From NCBI GenBank assembly GCA_903844685.1, contig CAIMUM010000005.1, forward strand, positions 1 through 37,973: a stretch of DNA of 37,973 bases, read 5' to 3'. Both the position numbers and the translations under genes were made by a program. This document shows, one piece after another, positions 8,744 to 16,717 of the stretch (positions are counted from its first letter, which is position 1; each line of letters opens with the position of its first letter). The notes beneath the pieces were generated by a model. It had not been told where the DNA came from. It saw only the letters and a list, made by a program, of their open reading frames with translations, and searched no databases. This DNA comes from an uncultured Dehalococcoidia bacterium (GTDB lineage: Bacteria; Chloroflexota; Dehalococcoidia; GIF9; UBA5629).

Positions 8744-10981
8744 TTATTGTTTCCCTGTGTCAGTATCCGCTGGCTTATCCTCTTTATGGGCACTCGCAAT
8801 TTTCTTGGTGGTTTTACATTTGGGGTACTTGCTGCAGGCCAGGAACTTGCCGAAGCGCCCCGCCCTCACCACCATGTCGGCGCCGCAGGTTGGGCATTTC
8901 TCATCGGTTGTTTCCACCGCCGCGGTCGGTCCGTCTCCCGGCTTTTTTGCCCAGACGCCTTTGCCTGCGAGGGCTTTTTTCCCAGTACACTTGGGGTAAT
9001 CGGGACAGGCCATGAATTTACCGTAGCGCCCCTTCTTCATCAGCATATGCTTGCCGCATACCGGGCAGGGCTCATTGGTAACCTCGGGCGTGGCGTCGGC
9101 GCCGTTCGACTTCTTGCCTTTACACTCGGGGTAATTGCTGCAGGCCAGGAATTTGCCGAACCTGCTCGATTTAAGCACCATGGGCTTGCCGCACTCAGGG
9201 CATTTCTCTTCAGAGGTAATCACGATCTTCTGCAAATTCTCCAGCGCATTGGCCAGGTCGATTTCAAAAGGAGTGTAGAACGATTTGATCACGGTCAGCC
9301 TGTCGAGCGTGCCCCTGGCGATCTCATCCAGTTCCTCCTCCATCTTAGCCGTGAAATTAAAATCCACGATATTGGGGAAATTGGCCACCAGCAGGTCGTT
9401 GACCACCATACCGATCTCCTCGGGGCGGAGCTTACCGGCATCTTTATATACGTATTCCCTGTCCTGTATGGTTGAGAGGATGGGGGCGTAGGTGCTTGGC
9501 CGGCCTATCCCTTTTTGCTCAAGAGCCTTAATTAAAGTGGCCTCCGTATAGCGTGGCGGGGGCTGGGTGAAAAATTGATTGGCGAATAGTTCCATAAGCT
9601 TAAGCAGTTCACCTTCTTCCAGGGGAGGCAGGGCATTAAGCGCGCCGTCATCATATTCATCCTTCTCCTCGTCATGCCCCTCGATATACAGCGCCATAAA
9701 ACCGGGAAACCTCAATGTAGACGCCTTTGTCTGCAGCAGGTAGACCAGGGCTTTCTTTTCACGCAGGGCGGCCTCGATATCGACGGTGACCGTATCGTAG
9801 ACGGCGGAGGACATCTGGCTGGCAACCGCCCTTTTCCAGATCAATTCATACAGGTTAAACTGATCCTTATTCAGGTAACCCCTGATCTGCTCGGGTTCCC
9901 TGTGCGCCCTGGTGGGACGGACGGCCTCGTGCGCTTCCTGAGCCATCTTTACCTTTTTGGTGAAGTGCCGTGGCGACGAGGGTAAATATTTAGCCGAAAA
10001 TTTTGAGGAGATAAAGGCGCGCATCTCATCAACCGCGGATGCCGCGATATGGGTGGAATCGGTTCTCATGTAGGTGATCAGGCCGGTATCGCCCTCCTCC
10101 CCGATGGACAGTCCTTCATAAAGCTGCTGAGCGATGAGCATGGTTTTCTTGGCAGAAAAATGCAGTTTACGATATGCTTCCTGTTGCATGGTGCTGGTGA
10201 TAAATGGCGGCGCCGGCTGCCGGGAGACCTCTTTTTTCTGGATGCCCTTTACCGAGTATTCCGAGTTTCGCAGGTCCGCCAGCAGGGCATCGCAATGCTC
10301 TTTATCAGGGATATCCAGCTTACCTTTTCCGGATAACCCGACAAATGACGCCATAAAGCTCTTGCTTCCCGTTTTTTTCTTGGCCAGCTCGGCCTCGATG
10401 GTCCAGTATTCAACCGGTTTAAATGCCAGTATCTCCCTCTCGCGGTCCACGATCAACCGCACGGCTACCGATTGTACCCTGCCCGCCGACAGCCCTTTGA
10501 GTACCTTTCTCCAGAGGAGGGGGCTGAGCTTGTAGCCGACCAGGCGGTCGAGTATCCTTCTGGCCTGCTGGGCATCAACCAGCTTCATATCCACCGGGTG
10601 CGGGTTCTTAAAAGCCTGCTCCACCGCTTCTTTGGTTATCTCATGAAAGGAGACGCGCCTTAGCGGTATGCCGTCCTTTTGCAGGTTGGCGGCTTTGATC
10701 AGGTGCCAGGAGATCGCCTCGCCCTCCCGGTCCGGGTCGGTTGCAAGGTACACCGCCGATGCGCTGTTGGCCAGCTCCTTTATCTCCTTGATCAGGGACC
10801 TCCTGGCCGGGAGTGTCCTGTACTCCGGTTCAAAGTCTTTATCCACAGAGATGCCCAGTTTATCCTCGGGCAGGTCGCGGACGTGTCCCATAGACGCCTT
10901 GATCACATATCCGCTGCCCAGTATCTTACTCAGCGTTTTAGCTTTAGCGGGCGATTCAACGATAACAAGTTTAACAGCCAT
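8744..10981 (-). CDS. topA: DNA topoisomerase I (type IA)
   Basis: TopA relaxes negative supercoils by passing one strand through a transient break. The 745-aa protein begins with the Toprim domain (KLVIVESPAKAKTL at residues 4-17). The strand-cleaving tyrosine is Tyr304 in GLITYMRTDST. Three tandem C4 zinc ribbons follow the core at the C-terminus (each CP-x-CG...FGKF-x-AC-x-YP-x-C), roughly residues 595-625, 635-665 and 690-720, the usual bacterial arrangement. The ATG at 10981 starts 31 bases after the dprA stop, so the order dprA-topA, common in bacteria, is kept and probably co-transcribed. Confidence 0.97.
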   Translation of the reverse strand: MAVKLVIVESPAKAKTLSKILGSGYVIKASMGHVRDLPEDKLGISVDKDFEPEYRTLPARRSLIKEIKELANSASAVYLATDPDREGEAISWHLIKAANLQKDGIPLRRVSFHEITKEAVEQAFKNPHPVDMKLVDAQQARRILDRLVGYKLSPLLWRKVLKGLSAGRVQSVAVRLIVDREREILAFKPVEYWTIEAELAKKKTGSKSFMASFVGLSGKGKLDIPDKEHCDALLADLRNSEYSVKGIQKKEVSRQPAPPFITSTMQQEAYRKLHFSAKKTMLIAQQLYEGLSIGEEGDTGLITYMRTDSTHIAASAVDEMRAFISSKFSAKYLPSSPRHFTKKVKMAQEAHEAVRPTRAHREPEQIRGYLNKDQFNLYELIWKRAVASQMSSAVYDTVTVDIEAALREKKALVYLLQTKASTLRFPGFMALYIEGHDEEKDEYDDGALNALPPLEEGELLKLMELFANQFFTQPPPRYTEATLIKALEQKGIGRPSTYAPILSTIQDREYVYKDAGKLRPEEIGMVVNDLLVANFPNIVDFNFTAKMEEELDEIARGTLDRLTVIKSFYTPFEIDLANALENLQKIVITSEEKCPECGKPMVLKSSRFGKFLACSNYPECKGKKSNGADATPEVTNEPCPVCGKHMLMKKGRYGKFMACPDYPKCTGKKALAGKGVWAKKPGDGPTAAVETTDEKCPTCGADMVVRAGRFGKFLACSKYPKCKTTKKIASAHKEDKPADTDTGKQ

Positions 10982-11012
10982 AATTCATCCAGATTTCAAT
11001 CCTTTTTATTCT

Positions 11013-12116
11013 CTAATGTCCCTGTTTTATACTATATGTCATGTTTCCCCGGTGCTTGACCAGCCCGTTCAGCTCCAGCACGGCCAGCGTGCTGATAACG
11101 GTCGAGGCATCCAAACCAGTGTTGCGGCATATCTCGTCGATGTGGATGGGTTCCTCCGCAATGTGTTTCATTATAATCGATTCGATGCCATCAGTTGCAA
11201 CCACGCTCTGCATGACGAGTTGCTGGGAGACAACCGAAAGGTTCAACTCCTCGATTATATCCGTGTAATTGCTGACCAATTTGGCCCCCTCACCGATTAA
11301 TTTGTTCGGACCCTTGCTCATAGCGGAGTAGATGCTGCCTGGCACGGCAAAAACTTCCCTGTTTTGCTCGAGCGCGAAATTCACCGTGATGAGAGCGCCG
11401 CTGGACTCACCCGCTTCCACCACCAGTACGCCCCTGCTCAACCCGCTCAAGATACGGTTGCGGCGCGGGAAATTCTCGGCCTTGGGTTTCGTCCCCAGGG
11501 GAAACTCGCTGACCAGGGCGCCATGCTCCATTATCTCACGCGCCAGTTTTAAATTATCCGGCGGGTAAACGATGTCCAGTCCGCTGGTAAAAACCGCGAT
11601 AGTCCTGCCGCCGGCATCAATGGCCGCCCGGTGCGCGATAGTATCAATGCCCTTGGCCAACCCGCTGACGATGGTGATTTTATTCAAAGCCAGGTTGTAA
11701 ACAAGGTCCTCGGCAGCCTGCCTGCCGTAAGCCGTTGCCCGCCTGGTCCCCACCACCGCGACGCTGTTCTCATCATCCTTCCTGTATTCGCCCCGGATAT
11801 AGAGCAGGGGAGGGCAATCATGGATTTCAGCAAGCAGGGGCGGGAAATCAGGGGATTCAAAGGGGATGGCCGTGATATGGTACTTTTCCAGCAGTTTGAG
11901 CTGGTCATCCAGGTTTATGCCGTCCCTATATTGTGTTACATTCCCGGTCACCTTTTGGTCAAGCCCGGCCCTGACCAGCTCCGACGCGGGCGCCTTCCAG
12001 GCGTCATGCAGGGAGCCGAAATGCTCCTTCAAAGCCATGATCCTGGCCTTGCCGACACCCGGGACGCCGGCCAACCCGATCCAGTATTTTAGCTCGCCGT
12101 TATCCTGCATTCGCAT
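11013..12116 (-). CDS. dprA: DNA-processing protein DprA
   Basis: DprA binds incoming single-stranded DNA and loads RecA during natural transformation. The 367-aa protein has an N-terminal helix-hairpin-helix-like segment (GLAGVPGVGKARI near residue 14) and a Rossmann-like core with VAVVGTRRAT, VSGLAKGIDTIAH and FPRRNRILSGLS. A C-terminal winged-helix domain of about 60 residues completes it. All core motifs are intact, so the gene looks functional. Two ATG codons (12116 and 12110) could start it. Neither has a clear ribosome site. It heads the leftward run that continues into topA. Confidence 0.93.
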   Translation of the reverse strand: MRMQDNGELKYWIGLAGVPGVGKARIMALKEHFGSLHDAWKAPASELVRAGLDQKVTGNVTQYRDGINLDDQLKLLEKYHITAIPFESPDFPPLLAEIHDCPPLLYIRGEYRKDDENSVAVVGTRRATAYGRQAAEDLVYNLALNKITIVSGLAKGIDTIAHRAAIDAGGRTIAVFTSGLDIVYPPDNLKLAREIMEHGALVSEFPLGTKPKAENFPRRNRILSGLSRGVLVVEAGESSGALITVNFALEQNREVFAVPGSIYSAMSKGPNKLIGEGAKLVSNYTDIIEELNLSVVSQQLVMQSVVATDGIESIIMKHIAEEPIHIDEICRNTGLDASTVISTLAVLELNGLVKHRGNMTYSIKQGH

Positions 12117-12218
12117 CGAACTATTTTATCACAGCCTTTAAAAAGCAAAAAAGATTCCTGTACATAATATTGCTGAAGCGGCTAAGGGTGAGGGTAAAGA
12201 AGGGAGGGCGCAAGGATA

Positions 12219-13055
12219 CTAAGGCGCTTCAGATTTATTCAGCAGCTTCTTGATCTCCGGGATGACCGCCACAGCCGCCCGGTAGCCAGCATCAATCGCC
12301 TCAGGCCCGCGGTGAAACGCGTAGGGCTCGATATTGCTGACATCCGGTTCGATGATGATATCCGCCTTCAGGATGGAGGCCCGGGTGATCGCATATTCCA
12401 TGATATAGATCGACTGAACAAGCGTGTTTATAATGCCGGGTGGCTTGCCCGGTTTCTGGTTACCGATTAAGCCCGACTGCCGCCGTTTCCTGGGATCGTT
12501 AAGCACGTTGACAGCGATAGTGAAAGTAGCCCCCATCGACCTGGCCACGTCGGCCGGCACCGGGTTAACTATGCCGCCGTCAACCAGGAACCTCCCCTCA
12601 TGTTTTAAGGGTACGAAAACCACCGGGATAGATATACTGGCGCGGACGGCCTTGAGCAGTGATCCCTGCCGGATAACGACCTCCGTGGCCGTGAAGATAT
12701 CAGTGGCCACGGCTGAAAAGGGGATTTTGCACTTGTCGATAGTCACGTCCCCGATAATGGGCTTGAGGAAATTCTCCACCCGGTTGCCGCTCAGAAAACC
12801 CATCCTGATCGGGGCGAACTTGGGATCGAGCAACTGCGCTATTTTTCTCAAGTTGGATGCCCGGGCTAACTCTTCCACATGGGCTATTTCGCCATCGATG
12901 GCATAGCAGGCGCCCACCAGCGCGCCAATGCTCGTCCCGGCGATCAAGTCAATCGGGATACCGGCTTCCTTAATCGCCTTGATGACGCCGACGTGTGCTA
13001 TGCCCAGCGCCGCCCCGCTGCCCAGGGCCAGGCCGACCTTAAAATTTGAATTCAT
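12219..13055 (-). CDS. Patatin-like phospholipase (RssA/NTE family)
   Basis: The 278-aa protein has a patatin fold with a Ser-Asp dyad. The oxyanion loop is GSGAALGIAH (residues 12-21), the nucleophile is Ser42 in GTSIG and the aspartate is Asp159 in VDGGIVNP. This arrangement matches the UPF0028/RssA and NTE-type esterases, which hydrolyse acyl chains of lysophospholipids or lipids. The first loop has Ala-Ala in place of the usual Arg, a variant seen in the family. No signal peptide is present, so it is cytoplasmic or membrane-associated. It lies 102 bases upstream of dprA with its own space and reads away from the tRNA-Ser pair. The substrate is unknown. Confidence 0.88.
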   Translation of the reverse strand: MNSNFKVGLALGSGAALGIAHVGVIKAIKEAGIPIDLIAGTSIGALVGACYAIDGEIAHVEELARASNLRKIAQLLDPKFAPIRMGFLSGNRVENFLKPIIGDVTIDKCKIPFSAVATDIFTATEVVIRQGSLLKAVRASISIPVVFVPLKHEGRFLVDGGIVNPVPADVARSMGATFTIAVNVLNDPRKRRQSGLIGNQKPGKPPGIINTLVQSIYIMEYAITRASILKADIIIEPDVSNIEPYAFHRGPEAIDAGYRAAVAVIPEIKKLLNKSEAP

Positions 13056-13089
13056 CTATTTCACTTCGCCGTATCGGCACTTTAAAAAA

Positions 13090-13179
13090 TGGCGGAGAGG
13101 ATGGGATTCGAACCCATGGTAGCGGTGAAGCTACACGCGCTTTCCAGACGCGCCTGTTAGGCCACTCCAGCACCTCTCC
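13090..13179 (-). tRNA. tRNA-Ser (anticodon GGA)
   Basis: On the minus strand the acceptor arm GGAGAGG pairs with CCTCTCC. The T-loop GGTTCGAATCCC and a long variable arm are present, as expected for tRNA-Ser. The anticodon loop CTGGAAA gives GGA. The discriminator is G and the CCA end is encoded (13092-13090). Confidence 0.95.
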
Positions 13180-13192
13180 ATGATCATAAATA

Positions 13193-13278
13193 TGGCGGAG
13201 AGGGTGGGATTCGAACCCACGAGGCTCACGCCCACCGCTTTTCGAGAGCGGCACCATCAGCCACTCGGTCACCTCTCC
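13193..13278 (-). tRNA. tRNA-Ser (anticodon CGA)
   Basis: This is the second of two tandem leftward serine tRNAs, 13 bases upstream of the other. It has the same acceptor arm (GGAGAGG/CCTCTCC), a long variable arm and an encoded CCA. The anticodon loop CTCGAAA gives CGA. The pair likely shares one transcript. Confidence 0.95.
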
Positions 13279-13319
13279 GTATGCCAGGTTTGCAGTTAAA
13301 TCAACTGCCCTATAAATTC

Positions 13320-13349
13320 ACTCTAATTGATACAAACGATTCTTGTCAA
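13320..13349 (-). promoter_or_regulatory. Probable promoter of the tRNA-Ser pair
   Basis: Reading leftward, a perfect TTGACA (13344-13349) and TAGAGT (13320-13325, four of six matches to the -10 consensus) are 18 bases apart. Transcription would start near 13313, about 35 bases before the first tRNA. Confidence 0.45.
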
Positions 13350-13432
13350 TAAACTGCCGGTGTTTCTTCCGGCAAACTCAGTGAAATTAACCGTGTAATT
13401 ATAACTACGGGATATTAACTTATCAAACCGGG

Positions 13433-13550
13433 TGACTGGGGCGGTCTTCTTATGTCCCGAGTCAGCCTGTCATCCCTAATTTGTTTACGTATAGAGGCAT
13501 CGGTTCGGGAGACTGAGGGCGGAGCAGGCGTTGCCGTGCGGCGCTTTTTT
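13433..13550 (+). promoter_or_regulatory. Structured leader with intrinsic terminator (possible riboswitch or attenuator)
   Basis: Ahead of the Cache lipoprotein gene, the rightward transcript can fold into a hairpin (TGACT 13433-13437 with AGTCA 13460-13464, plus GGG/CCC inside). It can also form a long-range helix of GCCTG (13465-13469) with CAGGC (13525-13529) that encloses CCCT (13474-13477)/AGGG (13516-13519). The right arm of that helix overlaps the 5' arm of a terminator hairpin, GCGTTGC (13528-13534) with GCGGCGC (13538-13544), followed by six T (13545-13550). Two mutually exclusive folds before a terminator is the layout of a riboswitch or attenuator. I do not recognise any known aptamer consensus. 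A weak TATAAC at 13400-13405 could be the -10 site. The pairing is by eye only. Confidence 0.4.
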
Positions 13551-13613
13551 AAGATAACATAGGGGAATTAAGCCCGTATGTCAGGGATATTTACAAGGGG
13601 GTATTTGCCGGAT

Positions 13614-14453
13614 ATGAAAAATACATGGTCCGCATCGGTTGCTGCCATATTAACTGCTGTATTAATTGTGATGACGACCGGGTGCGCCGGACCGGTGAAA
13701 AATGAGAGGCAGATTAAAACAGCCACGGATAATTTGCAAGGAATTATCCAGTCCAAACTGTTGAACCTGGACAATGCCGTATCATCTGCGGCTGCAAAAA
13801 TAGCAAAAAGCGGACTGCAGGGCGAAGAGACGCGGGGGATATTGAACGGACTGTGCAAGAAATACCCCTACCTGTTGGACTGCTCGACTGCAGACCCTCA
13901 GGGAAAGATGATCATAGTAGCGCCAGAGGGATACCGCCGTTATGAAGGTACGGATACTGCCACCACGGAGGCCTCGAAAAAGTTCTTGGCGGGTTTGAGT
14001 GAAAATAAGCAACCGGTGCTAAGCGATATCTTCAGGGCGGTGGAGGGTATCGATGCAGTAGTGCTGGTCTGGCCGGTGGTCACGGAAAAGGGTGAGTTGC
14101 TGGGTGTGGTCAGCGCCCTGTTCAAGCCGGGGGCACTTATGGATGAGACCATCGCGCCTCAGGCGAAAGTGGTAGCATTGAAGGTAAATGTCATGCAGCT
14201 TGACGGCATGGTCATATACTGCTCAACGGGGACCGAGACAGGCAAGAACGTCCTCACCGATCCATCTTATAAAAATTACCCCGAACTGATCGCACAGGCT
14301 GAGAAAATTGCAGCGCAGAAGACCGGCACGGGCGGCTATATATATCCCGACGTAGCAACAGGCAAGCCGGTGAAAAAAACAATATACTGGACCAGCGTCG
14401 GGTTGCACAGCACCGAGTGGCGGCTGGTATCGATCGCCGAACTGGGAGACTGA
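13614..14453 (+). CDS. Cache-domain sensor-like lipoprotein
   Basis: From ATG 13614 the protein has 279 aa, beginning with a lysine-containing n-region, a hydrophobic stretch and a lipobox ending in Cys24 (VMTTGC). It should be exported and lipid-anchored. The rest resembles a double Cache extracellular ligand-binding module: a long N-terminal helix, then alternating strands with GKLLGVVSALF-like and GTGGYIYP segments. Cache modules normally precede a membrane-spanning receptor such as a chemoreceptor or histidine kinase, but none follows here. The frame is open back to an ATG at 13578, which would add 12 residues ahead of the signal peptide. The later start is preferred because it gives a clean signal sequence and has GGGGG at 13597-13601. 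The ligand is unknown. Confidence 0.7.
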   Translation: MKNTWSASVAAILTAVLIVMTTGCAGPVKNERQIKTATDNLQGIIQSKLLNLDNAVSSAAAKIAKSGLQGEETRGILNGLCKKYPYLLDCSTADPQGKMIIVAPEGYRRYEGTDTATTEASKKFLAGLSENKQPVLSDIFRAVEGIDAVVLVWPVVTEKGELLGVVSALFKPGALMDETIAPQAKVVALKVNVMQLDGMVIYCSTGTETGKNVLTDPSYKNYPELIAQAEKIAAQKTGTGGYIYPDVATGKPVKKTIYWTSVGLHSTEWRLVSIAELGD

Positions 14454-14543
14454 GATCGGTATTACTACCGTTTGTAAGCTGTCGCCACATCGGCACACTT
14501 GTGCGCCCGGTTATCTTGACTGTCAACCCTGCCCTATCTGTTT

Positions 14544-15242
14544 CTACTTTTTAAGTGAGTCCAGTGCCTGTTGCCACTGCTGGACGATAGCAGGTGGCGT
14601 ATTCTTGTTGAAAGCGATATAAAAGTCATACCGGTGCACGAGGAAAACAGGCTCGATATCATCCACGTTGATGCCTGCCTTTTTGGCCGTAATGGAGAGG
14701 TCTGCTTTGGGGGCCAGGCACAGGTCGGCGCTCCCGTCCACCAGTTTTTTCAGTGCTTCGTAACCCGTAGCGGTGTAGATGAATTTGCCACCCTGGTCGA
14801 TAATTAGTTGTGAGCCGCCTTCGTTCTTGACCCCGGCAATTGCCTTCACGTTCCTGACATCGGCCAGGCTGTTGATCTTGATGCCGGAGCCTTTCCTGGC
14901 ATACAGGTACTTTTCATAACTCATCATCGGCCCCACCCAAAGGAACATGTTTTCCCGGTCCGGGGTCCTGGCTGTCGAGTACAGAGCAATGCCCGGTTCT
15001 TTTTGTGCCAGTTGATAAGCCTGATCCCAGGGCATCACCTCAATGCTTATATTCTCACCCAGCTTACTCATGATTGCCTGCACAATCTCGGTCGATTGCC
15101 CTACAACCACCCCATTCTCATCCACATAGTTATATGGTGGAAAATCTTCTGCTATGACGCGCAGTTTTGTGGCTGGCGCAGGTGTGGAACATGCTGCAAC
15201 GGTAAGTATCCCGACCAGCAACAGGACGATTGATATCCTCAT
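14544..15242 (-). CDS. Orphan solute-binding lipoprotein (SBP family 3, PBPb type)
   Basis: The 232-aa protein starts with a signal peptide and lipobox VAAC (Cys18). The mature part has the family 3 opening LRVIAEDFPPYNYVDENG and the later LAQKEPGIALYSTARTPDR. This fits periplasmic-type binding of amino acids or small organic acids on the outer face of the membrane. No permease or ATPase gene lies beside it, so it may feed a distant ABC transporter or act as a sensor. The ATG at 15242 follows a strong GGGGGGAGG ribosome site on the minus strand. It is convergent with the Cache lipoprotein gene, and the 90 bases between them show no clear terminator. The ligand is unknown. Confidence 0.85.
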   Translation of the reverse strand: MRISIVLLLVGILTVAACSTPAPATKLRVIAEDFPPYNYVDENGVVVGQSTEIVQAIMSKLGENISIEVMPWDQAYQLAQKEPGIALYSTARTPDRENMFLWVGPMMSYEKYLYARKGSGIKINSLADVRNVKAIAGVKNEGGSQLIIDQGGKFIYTATGYEALKKLVDGSADLCLAPKADLSITAKKAGINVDDIEPVFLVHRYDFYIAFNKNTPPAIVQQWQQALDSLKK

Positions 15243-15572
15243 ATGCCTCCCCCCTTTTAAATATAGCTATTTCAAGATTATACTGCCTTATACTCAGGAA
15301 TGGAATAACTGACCGGCTCCACCAATCAGCAAGGTTAACATCAGATAGGCAATATATATTGTAAAATGGCTACCGTTATTTCCGTTTTACCAGTACTGTG
15401 AATACAATTGCCGCTAATATTACGCAAATAACTGACTCAATAATGATTAATAATCACCCGTACTTGACCTTGATCCCCAGTTGCAATATCGTCTTTGTAT
15501 GGACAGCAAAAGGAGTAGTAGAATAGTGGCCGCACGGCATTTGGAATTAACCTTCATCAAGATAGCAAGAAC
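15243..15572. other. Divergent intergenic region without a gene
   Basis: These 330 AT-rich bases separate the leftward binding protein from the rightward 5TM protein. I see a leftward TATAAT (plus-strand 15277-15282) about 35 bases upstream of the binding-protein ATG, with no good -35 partner. No credible ORF or known RNA motif was recognised. Confidence 0.4.
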
Positions 15573-16232
15573 GTGATACACAATATTTTAGCCCTGTTTG
15601 CAACAACAGAAGTTTTTATATATGTCTTTATAGAACTCATTATCCACATTGACTCGATCCGCAGGGTACTGTCCAGGATAGTCACCCGCTATGACAGCTT
15701 CTTTTTCATGGCAATTTTTGGGGCATTTTCCATATTTGGAACCTACACCGGCATTGAATTGCCCGGGGGAGCAATAAGCAGTATCAGGGACCTCGGCCCG
15801 CTGATTGCCGGACTGGTGGCCGGCCCGGTTATTGGCCTGGGGGCCGGGTTAATCGGTGGTGTACAACGCTATTTTATTGGTGGATTTACCGCCGTTCCCT
15901 GCGGGATGGCCACCATTTTGGCCGGTTTGATAGGCGGTCTGGTGTACCTTATCAATAAGAAGAAGCTTGTCGGAATCTTTTATGCCATATTAGCAGCCGT
16001 CTTCGTCGAAGTTATCCATGGCGCATTAACGCTATTAATTGCCCGGCCGTTTGACGATGCTCTCAATGTCGTCATGACGGCTGTTCCAGCGATGATGATA
16101 GCTAATGGTATGGGAGCCGCTATATGTGTTATCGTCCTGGAACGCGCATTAACGGAGCTTAAAGAGGGCAAGCAACTGAAAGAGCAAGATAAAATCATCA
16201 AGGATATTGAAAGCGAAGAGAGGCATTCATAA
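15573..16232 (+). CDS. Stand-alone LytS-type 5TM membrane protein
   Basis: The 219-aa protein is mostly hydrophobic, with about six membrane segments. It matches the 5TM-5TMR_LYT sensor domain of LytS/YhcK-type receptors: ISSIRDLGPLIAGLVAGPVI, then GLGAGLIGGVQRYFIGGFTA and the following PCGMATILAGLIGG. In known proteins this module is the input part of histidine kinases or diguanylate cyclases. Here the chain ends after a charged helix (residues about 190-219) with no catalytic domain. It may signal by protein contact or act as a small transporter-like protein. The start is GTG at 15573 with only a weak upstream CAAGA. No alternative start fits the hydrophobic N-terminus better. Confidence 0.72.
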   Translation: MIHNILALFATTEVFIYVFIELIIHIDSIRRVLSRIVTRYDSFFFMAIFGAFSIFGTYTGIELPGGAISSIRDLGPLIAGLVAGPVIGLGAGLIGGVQRYFIGGFTAVPCGMATILAGLIGGLVYLINKKKLVGIFYAILAAVFVEVIHGALTLLIARPFDDALNVVMTAVPAMMIANGMGAAICVIVLERALTELKEGKQLKEQDKIIKDIESEERHS

Positions 16233-16307
16233 TCCCCTGGTAACCGGTTCAATCCTGGCAGCTGCCGCCAATTTTCACACTGTAATTACGAGGCACGAAG
16301 TGGCGCT

Positions 16308-16517
16308 TTAATCGATGCCTATCATGACATTGCTGGCCTTGATGATGGCGTAGACTTTCTTGTTCTTGCTCAGCTTCAAGTTCTTGCTCGATTCACTGGT
16401 GATGATGGCGACCACCTCATCGCCGCCGGTCAGCTTTACGACGATCTCGTCGTTTACCGCTCCAGGCTTTATAGATTTGATCTTGCCAGCGAGGACGTTG
16501 CGGGCGCTGATTTTCAT
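16308..16517 (-). CDS. Mop/TOBE-domain molybdate-binding protein (molbindin-like)
   Basis: The 69-aa protein is a single Mop domain: MKISARNVLAGKIKSIKPGA, then VNDEIVVKL and the closing VYAIIKASNVMIGID. Molbindins oligomerise and bind molybdate or tungstate in the cytoplasm. The same domain occurs in ModE and ModC. The ATG at 16517 has AAGGAG seven bases upstream on the minus strand, so the short frame is well supported. No modABC genes are next to it in this window. A leftward TATAAT (plus-strand 16586-16591) about 70 bases upstream may be its promoter. Confidence 0.88.
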   Translation of the reverse strand: MKISARNVLAGKIKSIKPGAVNDEIVVKLTGGDEVVAIITSESSKNLKLSKNKKVYAIIKASNVMIGID

Positions 16518-16717
16518 GTTGCATCTCCTTTTCCCCCGTGATACTGCCGGGAGTGTAATAATTACCGGACTGGCTTTACCTACGCATTATACACCCAAAG
16601 GATACTTTTACTGTGATAGTTATCGTGGAAATTACGCCGGGGCACAACGTAAAGATAATGATATAATGTCATTTCGAAGCGGCCAAAATACACGGCAAAG
16701 ATGGGTAAACGCGCAGC

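Noticed and set aside
8675-9475. 266-aa rightward frame opposite topA
   Set aside because: Its repeats mirror the zinc-ribbon repeats of topA, and no independent motif is visible.
13039-13272. 77-aa leftward frame across the two tRNA-Ser genes
   Set aside because: It covers both tRNAs and the patatin-gene start; it is a tRNA translation artefact.
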